From assembly GCA_934700895.1 (NCBI GenBank), contig CAKUXV010000001.1:281939-345938 (forward strand): 64,000 bases of DNA, written 5' to 3'. The position numbers and the translations under genes are program-made. Below, one piece after another: positions 16,635 to 26,105 of this stretch (position 1 is its first letter; every line of letters begins with the position of its first letter). The notes under the pieces were generated by a model that saw only the letters and a program-made list of their open reading frames with translations, searched no databases and had not been told where the DNA came from. This DNA comes from an uncultured Bacilli bacterium. Lineage in GTDB: Bacteria > Bacillota_I > Bacilli_A > RFN20 > CAG-826.

Positions 16635-19600
16635 TTACGGCTTTACTGACCAAGTGGCAATGGAATTGAAGTTATCCGAATAGGTGAATTCGGACTCTCC
16701 TTCTTTGCCCAACATGGATTCGTAGATGGAAGAGACCGTTCCCGAAACGTCATTGCTGCCGTTTCGATAACTGGAGGAATCATCCCAACATAGGCGATAA
16801 ACGTGATTTTGGACGTTTTCCAAGGCCAAAGAGAAGTTGATGTTTAAAGTAATCAAGACATTGATCGCGAGCTTTCCAGAGGCCGTAGAGAGGGTTTTCA
16901 TGCGTTTGGAGTCGATGTCGACATAATCGCCAACGATGTCCGCGCTGATTTTCATGCCAACACTCGACTGGGTGATTTTGCCTAAGTCGATTCCCAAGGA
17001 GAATTTGGGGGTATCGGTTGGCGTAGCTTCACTAGGCCCAGAATAAGAAAGCAAGACGTCTTCGGGGTGAATGGCCGCGCCGGAAGTATCGGAATTTTCG
17101 ATGCTGCCGACAATCGAATCCGACATATTGAGCATGTAGGACATAATCCAAAGAAGCATATTGGCCCCAAAGTCTTTCCCTTTGACTTTCTTTTGGTCTT
17201 GCTTCCATTTGGCCCCGATGCCAAGGAATCCGCCTTCTTTGGTGGCACGGCGAACCAAGACGCTGCCTTCTGGATCATTTCCTGAGCCATGGTAATAACA
17301 TTCCGCGTAGGTTTCCGCGTTGGTGACCCCGGTAAATTTATCGATATGGGTCTTGATATAGAGGGTGACACTTGCCCCGTCGACACGCACATAGACGTCT
17401 CCGTTTAATTTGGTATTGAGAATCGATGCGGAAAGGGTGAGGTGATAGGTGGTAACTTTGTTATTCGGAGTGATTCCAAGCGAAGCGGTGTCGATGATAT
17501 AAGCGGCAAGGCTAGAGATGGAAGAATAGTCGACGAATCCCTCCGTAGAAGAGAAGTGGTGGAGGTCTTCTTCTGTCGCATCAAGGGAAGTGATGCCGAT
17601 CGTGATATCCATCTCCTTCAGGGAGCCTTCCTCCCCCATTTGAGTTTGGATTCGTAAAGACGTAAGGGGTCCTGCCCCTTCTTGACCGGCGATTTTATCT
17701 CCAAAACCCAAAGTTAATACCAAAGGGGAATGGGTTCCGAATAAAGAGGTGGGGAAGGTCAAAGCCATTTGGTTGGAAGAAGAAAAGCTAGATTCCAACA
17801 AGGGGCTGGTTAAGGCGTCAAAATAAAGCCCGTTTCCGATTTTGCCAAGCAAGGATTCGGTGGATGCGCTGGAGAAGGCGTTCATCAAGCGTTCAAAACG
17901 CGGATCGTCGCTTTGGAGAAAATCCATGACCAGCGAGAGGATGTCATTGAGGGAATGGATGGTGAAATAGCCCTGCATTCCGTTTTTGCTATCGGGGTCC
18001 TTGCGGTTTTCGTCTTTTTGGCTATTCGCGTTCTTGGAGTCGTAACGGAAGATCATTTTGTTGATATCAAGATTCGTCGCTGCGTCGATTTTGCTAGGAC
18101 CCGTTACTTCGATATCGATGTTATGGTCGTTGATGTATTTGGTCTGACGGTCGGTGAAAGTGGCTTTACCTGCCCCACGCTTTTGTTCTAAATCAAAGGC
18201 AAAGGAGCCTGAGAAGACAAACCCTTCTTCGGGGCGGTTATAGGACGAATGGTCGGCTACGGTAGTAGTTCCGAGCTTCAATAAATAGCCGGATAAGGAG
18301 AAGGTGGCTTTATTGGTTCTTGCAATCTGGCCGATTTGGTCTGAAATCGAGGGGAGATGGTCCCACAAGTCATACGATTCGGGGTTTTGGATATCGTCCA
18401 TCGCAAAATCACGGACTTTCAAAGAACCCGATTCGATGGAGAAGGGCCCAAGGGCCAAGTTCGATAAAGTGATTTCCGCAACAGACTCCCCTGAGCTTAA
18501 AAGGATGTCCGCCGAGCCTGATGCAAAACCGAGTTTGCTGAAATCTAGTCCGATCCGCACTTGATTCGCTTCCGTTTCCAGATGAGAAATCGCGTCGAGG
18601 ATAAAGTCATAACGCCCCGCCTGGAGACCCTGATTTAATGCTCCGGCTTCGAAAGCGTCTACGGCTTCGCCAATGGCTCCAGTAGTTTGAAGGAGTCCGG
18701 ATAACAAGCCCTCCTCATCGTTAGATTCGCCATTGCCTTTGAAGACTTCATCGAAACGGGAGACAAGAGCATCTAAAACCGGTTTGGTTGTTTTGGCCTT
18801 TAAAGCGTCGTTTAAAGAGAAAAAGACGGCATTCGCGTTAGCTCCTTCGTTGCCATAAAGGTGAAGGCCAATATGATTTTCTCGTTTCGTTTCTTCTTTG
18901 GCGGTGGCAAGGCTGATATCCGCGCCAATTTCTTGCAGAGCCGAGCCGTTGAATTCCAAATCCGCGGATAGTCCTAATTCCAAGGTTTCGTGGACCGCGT
19001 CATGACCAAAGGAAGTGGACGTGGAGGGGATTTCGTCTTCGTCGTGGCTTAGTACCAAATTGCCATCCACCCCAAACTTGCGATTTTTGATGAGGTGGCC
19101 CATCTTTTTGAAGAGGGCGGTGGAATCACTTAGTTTTTGATAAGAACCGACGTCCTCCGGAATCGCCCAATTCTTAGCTTCCGGCTTGTTTTCTAAGGAG
19201 AAAGATGCGGAGAGGTGCATCAAATTGCCCGTGCCAAAAGTTAAGGAAGAAATGTTGCTGCTTCTTGCTGGCAAATCGATTCCGGAAAAAGAATAAGAGG
19301 AAGAAGAACGCAACCCAATGGGATAATAGGTTTCCCCTTCGGCTAATTGAAGGTTCCAAGTAAAATAGGGGAGGCCATCGATGGAAGTTTCTTGCACGTG
19401 GTTTAACGAATCTAAAACCACGGACCAATCGATGTTAAACGAAGAAGAAGAACCAGAAGACCCTTCTGAATCGGAGCTTTTAAGGAGGTCCATCAATTCT
19501 TCAATGATCCAGGACAAATCGCCATATTGATAACAGGCGTATCCATTCAATTCGGAATCGTAGGAAACGTCGTTCCCGTTGCTCCCGTCAAAAATGGTTT

Positions 19601-20069
19601 CCTTGAGGTCCATTTGGTAACGGAGGCGGCTATTTTCACTTTCGTTTCGGCTTAAATCCAAATCCAAAAGGAATAAATCAGAGGCTAAGAATAACCCAAG
19701 GTTCACTTTCTTGCCATTGTAACTAACGGGCGCATCCATGGCCAACTTAAGGTGATGGAGTGATGGGGCGTCTAAGGCAAAATCAAGGGAAACGCCAGAA
19801 AAATCGATGACGTTGGCGGAATCTCCCGCCGCTTTATCCAAGGTGAAGGCGCTTCCTTCTTCCACGTGCAGGCTTATCCCATCATGAAAAGAAGAAGTAA
19901 AACTGGTGAGAAAACGATCCCTAACCTCAATCTGCAAGGAATTGGAATCGCCGCTATTTCCTCCATCAAAAGGCTTTTCCGCCTTGACACTAGTGGTAAA
20001 AGGTGAGCAAGAAAGAAGCAAGGCTAAGCCTAGGGAACTAGATAAGAATGTTTTCTGAAAAGGTTTCAT
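16635..20069 (-). CDS. Giant surface lipoprotein, paralogue 1
   Basis: The 1144-residue protein starts with a lipoprotein signal peptide whose lipobox LLSC places the lipidated Cys at residue 21. The rest is beta-rich, polar and extracellular, with a Ser-rich linker near residue 200 (DSEGSSGSSSSF). It is clearly paralogous to the 21234-24989 product: both share the order of a Ser-rich linker, a KFGV-like segment, ALKAKTTKP/ALKARTTKT, a WD(E)LTHLP/WDHLPSISDQI segment, a YDSKN...ENRKDP motif and a final YDLQ/YHLT repeat. Function is unknown; large size and repeated beta segments suggest an adhesin or envelope scaffold. It has its own promoter that resembles that of the other surface operon. Confidence 0.7.
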   Translation of the reverse strand: MKPFQKTFLSSSLGLALLLSCSPFTTSVKAEKPFDGGNSGDSNSLQIEVRDRFLTSFTSSFHDGISLHVEEGSAFTLDKAAGDSANVIDFSGVSLDFALDAPSLHHLKLAMDAPVSYNGKKVNLGLFLASDLFLLDLDLSRNESENSRLRYQMDLKETIFDGSNGNDVSYDSELNGYACYQYGDLSWIIEELMDLLKSSDSEGSSGSSSSFNIDWSVVLDSLNHVQETSIDGLPYFTWNLQLAEGETYYPIGLRSSSSYSFSGIDLPARSSNISSLTFGTGNLMHLSASFSLENKPEAKNWAIPEDVGSYQKLSDSTALFKKMGHLIKNRKFGVDGNLVLSHDEDEIPSTSTSFGHDAVHETLELGLSADLEFNGSALQEIGADISLATAKEETKRENHIGLHLYGNEGANANAVFFSLNDALKAKTTKPVLDALVSRFDEVFKGNGESNDEEGLLSGLLQTTGAIGEAVDAFEAGALNQGLQAGRYDFILDAISHLETEANQVRIGLDFSKLGFASGSADILLSSGESVAEITLSNLALGPFSIESGSLKVRDFAMDDIQNPESYDLWDHLPSISDQIGQIARTNKATFSLSGYLLKLGTTTVADHSSYNRPEEGFVFSGSFAFDLEQKRGAGKATFTDRQTKYINDHNIDIEVTGPSKIDAATNLDINKMIFRYDSKNANSQKDENRKDPDSKNGMQGYFTIHSLNDILSLVMDFLQSDDPRFERLMNAFSSASTESLLGKIGNGLYFDALTSPLLESSFSSSNQMALTFPTSLFGTHSPLVLTLGFGDKIAGQEGAGPLTSLRIQTQMGEEGSLKEMDITIGITSLDATEEDLHHFSSTEGFVDYSSISSLAAYIIDTASLGITPNNKVTTYHLTLSASILNTKLNGDVYVRVDGASVTLYIKTHIDKFTGVTNAETYAECYYHGSGNDPEGSVLVRRATKEGGFLGIGAKWKQDQKKVKGKDFGANMLLWIMSYMLNMSDSIVGSIENSDTSGAAIHPEDVLLSYSGPSEATPTDTPKFSLGIDLGKITQSSVGMKISADIVGDYVDIDSKRMKTLSTASGKLAINVLITLNINFSLALENVQNHVYRLCWDDSSSYRNGSNDVSGTVSSIYESMLGKEGESEFTYSDNFNSIATWSVKP

Positions 20070-20105
20070 TTCTTGCTAAGTAGGGCCTACAAAAGACCAA
20101 TATGC

Positions 20106-20142
20106 ATTATATGCATAAGGGGTTCAACATCACTCTATTTCG
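20106..20142 (-). promoter_or_regulatory. Promoter of surface lipoprotein 1 with shared upstream block
   Basis: On the minus strand, CGAAATAGAGTGA is followed after exactly 18 bases by TATAAT. The same block at the same distance precedes the 25981 gene. The -10 is embedded in the palindrome TATGCAT-TAT-ATGCATA (20101-20117). Confidence 0.55.
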
Positions 20143-20156
20143 AAAATATGGAAGAA

Positions 20157-20185
20157 AGAAAAAGACTCTCCAAATCGGAGAGTCT
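20157..20185 (-). terminator. Terminator of the XRE membrane regulator
   Basis: AGACTCTCC pairs with GGAGAGTCT around a 5-base loop; on the minus strand it is followed by a T run. A near copy lies at 26051-26077. Confidence 0.8.
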
Positions 20186-20197
20186 CGATGCCATCGG

Positions 20198-20884
20198 TTA
20201 TTTTTCTGGAGTTTCTGCAGGAATTTCTTTCGAAACTTCCTTGGAAGCTGCCGTCTCCGTTTTCGGCTTTCTCCTCCAAGAGAAAAGCAAAGCAAGGATA
20301 ACTTGTAGCGGCACCCCAACAATCAAAATGAACCAAAGCTGTTCTTTTTGGGGGCTAAAGAAAGCGAAATGGAAACAGAAACAAAGCAAAAGACTCCATA
20401 AGAAAGAGCTGACCACGACGAAGGTAGCTACTTTGTTATGGTAGAAACGCCGGGTTTCAATGGCGATTAAGAAAAGGGAAATGGGAATCATCCAAAGGAA
20501 GACGGCGAATAATTCTAGAGACCGCATGTTCCGGAAATAATATTCGCTTAAGAAAATAGAGACGGCTACTAGAACAACAAACATGGCGGTCATCGCAACA
20601 ATTAAGGCCTTGTTAATCGCTTGAGGGTCTTTCTTTTCAGTGGCATTAACGATTTTGTCCGCGCTTTCCGGTTCGTGCTCTTGGGTTAAATAATCAACGC
20701 TCACCCCAAAATAAGAGGCGAAGTCCATCAAAATATCAATGCTAGGGCACGTGTATCCAAGCTCCCATTTGGAGATGGATTTATCGCTATAATGAATTTC
20801 GGAAGCGAGTTCTAACTGCGTCAAACCCTTGGCTTTTCGGAGAGAAGAAATGTTCTTTCCAATCGTTGCGGCGAGATTTTCCAT
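20198..20884 (-). CDS. XRE-family HTH regulator with membrane domain
   Basis: The 228-residue protein has an N-terminal Cro/CI helix-turn-helix (IGKNISSLRKAKGLTQLELASEIHYSDKSISKWE split over helices 1-4; the recognition helix is around SDKSISKWELG). Residues ~95-210 hold four hydrophobic membrane helices, and a Glu/Lys-rich tail closes the protein. Membrane-anchored XRE proteins of this layout are common in Firmicutes, with unknown signals. Its position between two giant surface-protein operons makes it a candidate regulator of them, which is inference only. Confidence 0.82.
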   Translation of the reverse strand: MENLAATIGKNISSLRKAKGLTQLELASEIHYSDKSISKWELGYTCPSIDILMDFASYFGVSVDYLTQEHEPESADKIVNATEKKDPQAINKALIVAMTAMFVVLVAVSIFLSEYYFRNMRSLELFAVFLWMIPISLFLIAIETRRFYHNKVATFVVVSSFLWSLLLCFCFHFAFFSPQKEQLWFILIVGVPLQVILALLFSWRRKPKTETAASKEVSKEIPAETPEK

Positions 20885-20939
20885 GCACCAATTGTACGTT
20901 TCCTCGCCCCTTTCGTCAAAATGGAGAGAAAAAATAAAG

Positions 20940-21111
20940 ACTTATTCGGGTGTGACTTTTCCGAAAAAGGAATCGCGTGAGCACTAGGAGTGATGAACCA
21001 GGATACGACTTTCCAGCCCTTTTTGGCAAACTCGTTGACGGTATTTTGGATTTAGATCGCCATCTTTTCCGCCTAGGGTCCGTAGGCTAATGCAACGGTT
21101 TTATATTTCAT
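20940..21111 (-). pseudogene. DUF4177-like small protein, degraded
   Basis: From an ATG at 21111 preceded by GAGGTGAAC, the minus strand reads MKYKTVALAYGP, a TAG stop, AEKMAI, a TAA stop, then IQNTVNEFAKKGWKVVSW. This matches the DUF4177 pattern of a short basic N-terminus followed by a helix and a GW(x)VVS strand. Two in-frame stops and loss of the 3' stop show that it is dead. It is too short and interrupted to be called as an ORF. Confidence 0.6.
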
Positions 21112-21187
21112 TTTGTTCACCTCAATAATGCCATTATACGGGGGACGCATCGTCGAATTTGCAAAGAATTCGTAAGGATGAACTAGC

Positions 21188-21216
21188 AAAAAAAGGACGG
21201 CATCTGGCCGCCCTTT
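21188..21216 (-). terminator. Terminator of surface protein 2
   Basis: On the minus strand, AAAGGGCGGC pairs with GCCGTCCTTT around CAGAT and is followed by a T run. Confidence 0.8.
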
Positions 21217-21233
21217 GGAAGTTAAGGAACGCG

Positions 21234-24200
21234 TTATTTGGAAAGGTAGTAGTTCCGATGCCCTTTGTTAGCTTCGTCTACGCCGTGTCTCCATGCTTTT
21301 CCACCTTCTTTATCGGTGGGTTCTGCATAGATGCCAACGGCTTGGTATTCGTCTCCATTGAAGGAGAGGAAGTTCGTGGAATAGGCTTCGCTAACGGAAT
21401 CCCATCCATTGGAATAGACGCCGTTATCGAGGTTGGCGAGGGCCAAGTCGATGTTGGCTTTAGCCAAGGAGAGGCGGTTGCCGGTATTTTCCGCGTGGAA
21501 GCTCACGCCACAATCCGCGTGCAACGAATTTAACGCATGAACTTTGGTTTGGCCGTCTTGGGCGAGGAAGGTTCCTCCGCCAATGACGAGGCTGATGTCA
21601 TCGAGGATATCAACGCCCAATAAACCATTGAGGTTCAATTTCAGGGTATACGTGACGCTATTTCCGTCGGAAGAAACACTCTTAGAGAATCCTTTGTAAA
21701 GGTCTTCAAAATGGAGGGCATTGGCAAGTCCGGAAGAAGAAGTCTCTTCGCCATTATTTTCAAAATAGGATTCATTGACGCCGAGAACGTATTGGAGGAT
21801 GTAATTCAAGGCATCGTCTTTAAAGGCGCCTTCTTTGTTTAGTTTCACCGAATCGCGGACGTTAGCAAGCTTGCCGTAATCCGAATCGCGGGTTAATAGC
21901 ATCTCGGTGGTTAAGTTGCCTTCTGCATCTTCGCGTCCATCCGAATAATAATAGAAGGAAGCATCGCGCGATCCGCCGAGTTCAAGCGGACGGAAGTAGA
22001 GGTCGTTATCCGGAGCGTTCAAACCGCGGATAGTGGGGATGTTGTTTAACGATCCCGCCACCTTGATGCGCGCACCTTCTACCGACATCGCCATATTCGC
22101 TTGAGCGAGTTTGGTTTCATAATCGCCAAGTTGAAGCCCAACGGTTCCTTGAAGGTCGTAAGTCGATACCCCCTCTCCTTCTTTTAATCCGAGGACGGTC
22201 GTTTCGGCGGCGTAATCGATAAGGGAATATAGTCCAGAATAATCGTCGTAATTCTTCTTTTCTTCGCCTAAGGAAGCAAAGGTTTCATCTGGGGCTAAAT
22301 CCGCTAAAGCGATACGAAGGTCAACACTAGTTTGCTTGCCTTCTTCTCCGCTAAGGGTTTCCACCTGAATGTTTTTCAGTGTCTTGTCGTCATTGAAATT
22401 CAAGGCTAAGGTGATGGAACCATCCATCCCAAAGGCGCTGCCATTTAAGTCAAATTGGGCTTTGTTGGAGGTAAAAGAAGACGAATTTAAGAACGAATAA
22501 TCGGCGATGGCAAAATAATTGCCACTAGAAATATCGTTCATTAAGCTCGCTTCAGCGCCGCTAGAGAAGAGTCGACTGATGCGGGAGAAGCGATCGTCGG
22601 AGTTGGAGACCAAGTCTTTGACCGTGTCGATGACTCCATCGAGTCCCTGAGTTCCGATTTGACCGTTGATGCCAGTAGAAGAAGTCGGGTCTTTGCGGTT
22701 TTCTGCAGCCACTTTCACTTCGTTTTTCATGACGGAAGGGTCGTTTTTGGAGTCGTAATGGAAATAGGCGACGTTATCGGCGCTGAACAAGGCTTCACCC
22801 TGGTTGTCCAAATCGATTGCAAGATGGTGATCTTGGTAATAAGAAGCACCACGTTCGGTGAGATTTAACGCCACGGTTCCTTTGATTTTGGCAGGATTCA
22901 CCGTTTCATCGCCTTCGACGTTTCCTTTGCCGCCGCCAAAGTCCAACGCGACGCGGCCGTTTAAATCGAGTCCTTGGGTTTTATTCGCATCCTTATAGAC
23001 GTCTTGGGTGCCGAGATAATTAATGTTGCCCTGCAATTCGATGCCAAGCTTTTTGTCTTCTACCATCGGTTTGATTTGGTCGACGACGGTGGGGAGGTGG
23101 GTCAATTCGTCCCAGGAAATCATATCCTCGCTGATGATGGGTTCTTGGAATTCGGGGGTTTCTAAGGCGACGTTCAACGTAAGCGTCTGCAAAACGAGGT
23201 TTTTGATTTCGATTTTAGCAAGGCTAGAAGTAGCGTCCCCGCGTAATGCGACAACGATTTTGGCTTCGTTAAATCCAAGGGGCTTCAAATTGAGTTCCAG
23301 GGAAATGAGATTATCCGCGATCGTGACGTTATCGATCATATCGACGACATCTTCGTAATGTTTTTGCTCTAAATTGGTTAGCAAAGTCGGTTTTTGGTAA
23401 TCGGATTCCCCTTGGAGAACTTTCAAAACTTTGTCGAGCGTCGAAATCACCTGGTTCAATTGCTCGTCGGTCTTTTTCTCCTCAACGCTTCCCTCTGGAT
23501 TGGTGGGGTCGGCTGTGGTTTCGCTCTTGAATTTGCCCATGAGCTCATCGAGAGTGGTTTTGGTGGTGCGCGCTTTTAAGGCATCCCCGAAATTCAAATA
23601 GGCTCCGCTACTATCGGAATCGGTATTTTGAATAAGAGCGCTTAAGGTTTGGCTGCCTTTCTTCGTGCCGTTCCCATCGAAATGGGTGAAAGAAAGGGAA
23701 GCGTCCGCACGATTGAAGTCGACGCCTTTAATCGCACCGTCGGTTAATTTCCAAGACAAATCGACGTTGCCGCCTACGTGTAAATTTGCTTTTTCGTGGA
23801 CTTCTTTTTTGCCAAAAGTCGTATACGTCCCTGCTTCTCCTTTGACGTGATGCTCCATATCAACGTCCAAACTGACGCCGAATTTTGGAGTAGCCACATA
23901 AGAAGCAATGCGGCGATAAAGTTCCAAAGAATCGTCTAATTTGGGATAGGCTTTCCAAGCTGCCGGAACCGTCCAATCGAATTCGCCGGTGCTGGCTTTG
24001 GTGGTAACATCCGCAGAAAGCTGAATGGTCCAATCTTTGCCTTCTAAAAGCTGTTGACGTCCCTGCTTTCCGTTTTGGACTGCCGGCATATCGATATGGG
24101 TTAAGGAATAATTCTCGTCCCCGCCGAAACCAATGGAATAGGTCATGTTTCCCAATGGCAAATCCAAGGTGAAATAAGGTTTCCCCGAAGCATCTTTGCC

Positions 24201-24989
24201 TTCTTTCATTTGGCTTAAGGCATCCATCATGGCATCGGTGTCGAAGCTGCTGGAAGAAGAATCGCTAGTAGAATCTTCGCTATTGGTCCCGCCAATCTTG
24301 CCATAGGTATCGATGTTGATTCCGCCCTTGGTCAAGATTTCGATGATGTCGTGAAGGACAAAATCCAAGCGGCCGTATTCATAGGAGGGATTGCCGCCGG
24401 TAATCGGATCGGCAATGGAAGTATCAACTTCCCGCAAAACGGAAACCTGGTACCCCGCGTCCCAGTCGTGTTCGTTGCCATCGATATCCGCGATGTTGAA
24501 ATAGAGGTTTTTCTCCGTTTCCCCATCTCCAAGCAAGCCAAGGTTCAACTGACGTTGCAAGCCGTTATAGGCTAGTGGCAATTCCGCGGAAAGGTTAATC
24601 CCAGAAAGAGAAAGCGAATTCAACGCGAGTTTGATTCCCGCCGGTTTTCCCGGAATCGTGGAAATACGATTGTCGTAATAGGTGTTCGTGACGCTGCCAT
24701 CTTCTTGGGGGAGCGAGCTTTTTACCGCGCCAGGAATGGATAAATCCAAGGTGTTGATGGATAAACTTAAACCGCTGGTAGCGGATTCGAGAAGATTATT
24801 GACGAATTTTTCCGATGGCGTGACTTTTTGGTCTCCCCCGCCGTTAGAACTTGAAAGATGATTAGTGATCGTTTGTTGCGGTAATAAGAAGAAGACGCCC
24901 GCGGCTGTGACCCCGAAGGTCGTTAAGCACGTTAATCCCCATAGCAAGGTCTGCTTATGGCTTTGTTTTTTGTTGTTGTTCTTTTTCAT
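21234..24989 (-). CDS. Giant membrane-anchored surface protein, paralogue 2
   Basis: The 1251-residue protein begins with a Lys/Asn-rich segment and one hydrophobic helix (about residues 14-34, LLWGLTCLTTFGVTAAGVFF), so it is anchored by its N-terminus and is mostly outside the cell. No lipobox is visible, unlike its paralogue. The extracellular part is beta-rich and polar, with a Ser-rich linker near residue 240 and ENRKDP-type motifs shared in order with the 16635-20069 product. It lies 23 bases after the 25013 gene and is probably co-transcribed with it. Function is unknown; it may be an adhesin or an envelope structural protein. Confidence 0.7.
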   Translation of the reverse strand: MKKNNNKKQSHKQTLLWGLTCLTTFGVTAAGVFFLLPQQTITNHLSSSNGGGDQKVTPSEKFVNNLLESATSGLSLSINTLDLSIPGAVKSSLPQEDGSVTNTYYDNRISTIPGKPAGIKLALNSLSLSGINLSAELPLAYNGLQRQLNLGLLGDGETEKNLYFNIADIDGNEHDWDAGYQVSVLREVDTSIADPITGGNPSYEYGRLDFVLHDIIEILTKGGINIDTYGKIGGTNSEDSTSDSSSSSFDTDAMMDALSQMKEGKDASGKPYFTLDLPLGNMTYSIGFGGDENYSLTHIDMPAVQNGKQGRQQLLEGKDWTIQLSADVTTKASTGEFDWTVPAAWKAYPKLDDSLELYRRIASYVATPKFGVSLDVDMEHHVKGEAGTYTTFGKKEVHEKANLHVGGNVDLSWKLTDGAIKGVDFNRADASLSFTHFDGNGTKKGSQTLSALIQNTDSDSSGAYLNFGDALKARTTKTTLDELMGKFKSETTADPTNPEGSVEEKKTDEQLNQVISTLDKVLKVLQGESDYQKPTLLTNLEQKHYEDVVDMIDNVTIADNLISLELNLKPLGFNEAKIVVALRGDATSSLAKIEIKNLVLQTLTLNVALETPEFQEPIISEDMISWDELTHLPTVVDQIKPMVEDKKLGIELQGNINYLGTQDVYKDANKTQGLDLNGRVALDFGGGKGNVEGDETVNPAKIKGTVALNLTERGASYYQDHHLAIDLDNQGEALFSADNVAYFHYDSKNDPSVMKNEVKVAAENRKDPTSSTGINGQIGTQGLDGVIDTVKDLVSNSDDRFSRISRLFSSGAEASLMNDISSGNYFAIADYSFLNSSSFTSNKAQFDLNGSAFGMDGSITLALNFNDDKTLKNIQVETLSGEEGKQTSVDLRIALADLAPDETFASLGEEKKNYDDYSGLYSLIDYAAETTVLGLKEGEGVSTYDLQGTVGLQLGDYETKLAQANMAMSVEGARIKVAGSLNNIPTIRGLNAPDNDLYFRPLELGGSRDASFYYYSDGREDAEGNLTTEMLLTRDSDYGKLANVRDSVKLNKEGAFKDDALNYILQYVLGVNESYFENNGEETSSSGLANALHFEDLYKGFSKSVSSDGNSVTYTLKLNLNGLLGVDILDDISLVIGGGTFLAQDGQTKVHALNSLHADCGVSFHAENTGNRLSLAKANIDLALANLDNGVYSNGWDSVSEAYSTNFLSFNGDEYQAVGIYAEPTDKEGGKAWRHGVDEANKGHRNYYLSK

Positions 24990-25012
24990 GATTGGATTCC
25001 CCTAATTGAATG

Positions 25013-25981
25013 TTATTTCTCGATTTGTTTTAGAAGCGCTGCCTCCGTTTTCGGATATTCTGGCAAGGCTCCGCTTGGTTCTGGAATGCCCCCTTCTGGA
25101 AGAGAAGGGAAGTAGACGGTTGTCATCGTTCCCGCACAGGCGCTTCCAATTCCGCTAGACAAGGTGGCTTGATATTTTTCTTTGCTTTGGAACCATTTCA
25201 ATGTTAAGTCGGAAGTGAAGTTCCACCGCAAATGAACATAAGAGAAGTTGGGAGGAGCCTTAAGGTTTGAAATTGTCTTCATTTGACGGACGTATCGAAG
25301 GGTGGAGGTCAAGGGATCGACTTCCATGTCAATCGTATAGGTTCCGTCTTGGTTTTTCTGGACTTTTGTTAGCCCTTCCCCAGACAAGTTTTCTTTGCTT
25401 TCGGTTAGATCGGAAACGATATAAACAAGTCCGTCGCTGACGTTTCGCCCCATTTCTTCCTTGTAGGTCTTGTTATCCACCTTCACGGGTTTGTTGGATC
25501 CGTAATTGGGCGTGGATCCCCAGTATTTGGTGGTTTGATCCCCTTCTTGATACATCCGATTATACAAAGCGACGAAAGAAGAGGAGGAATTGGATTCTTC
25601 AAAATAACGGTCTCCGTCGCGCATCTGGGTGGATTCGATTCGCTGATCAACCAAACCCATCGCGTTAGAAGAACCAACGGACACGGAATAGGAAGTTTCT
25701 TTTTGGGCATAAATCCCATAGGCGGCATTGACGATTTCGTAGGGCGCCATCTTGGCGAAAAAATCACCGCCCGACTTTTTGACCTTTTGATATTTGGCCA
25801 TGATCGCGTCCATGTCGGCTTCATATTTAGATGCGTCGCCGTCTGTGATGGATAAAACGGGTTTTAACGTATCGTGGAGTTTTAGCCCTGCCACTAAACC
25901 AAGGAAGCAAGAAAGAAGAACCATGGTCGGCGCCCGAAAGCACTTGGGGTCAAAACGTTGGGCTTCTTGAACTTGTTCCAT
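25013..25981 (-). CDS. Secreted or membrane-anchored protein, first gene of surface operon 2
   Basis: The 322-residue product has one hydrophobic helix at residues ~18-36 (TMVLLSCFLGLVAGLKL) after a short cytoplasmic tail, so it is anchored and faces outward. The rest is polar with many Tyr, Ser and Asp and ends with a Pro-rich segment (PEGGIPEPSGALPEYP). I recognise no family. The tight spacing to the giant protein suggests a joint role, for example as accessory or ligand protein. Confidence 0.65.
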   Translation of the reverse strand: MEQVQEAQRFDPKCFRAPTMVLLSCFLGLVAGLKLHDTLKPVLSITDGDASKYEADMDAIMAKYQKVKKSGGDFFAKMAPYEIVNAAYGIYAQKETSYSVSVGSSNAMGLVDQRIESTQMRDGDRYFEESNSSSSFVALYNRMYQEGDQTTKYWGSTPNYGSNKPVKVDNKTYKEEMGRNVSDGLVYIVSDLTESKENLSGEGLTKVQKNQDGTYTIDMEVDPLTSTLRYVRQMKTISNLKAPPNFSYVHLRWNFTSDLTLKWFQSKEKYQATLSSGIGSACAGTMTTVYFPSLPEGGIPEPSGALPEYPKTEAALLKQIEK

Positions 25982-25998
25982 ACTTTTTTACCATTACC

Positions 25999-26035
25999 AT
26001 TTTAGAAAGGGCAAAGCCAAAGTCACTCTACTTCG
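25999..26035 (-). promoter_or_regulatory. Promoter of surface operon 2 with shared upstream block
   Basis: On the minus strand, CGAAGTAGAGTGA is followed after exactly 18 bases by TAAAAT. It matches the element before surface lipoprotein 1 in 12 of 13 positions with identical spacing. Confidence 0.55.
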
Positions 26036-26050
26036 TATGCGTATACGTGA

Positions 26051-26077
26051 GAAAAAGACTCTCCGAATGGGAGAGTC
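26051..26077 (-). terminator. Terminator of the ABC-transporter/methyltransferase operon
   Basis: GACTCTCC pairs with GGAGAGTC around a short loop; on the minus strand a T run follows. Its sequence is nearly the same as the terminator at 20157-20185. Confidence 0.8.
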
Positions 26078-26105
26078 CAAATTGAAAGGGTACGTGGATG
26101 CGTTT

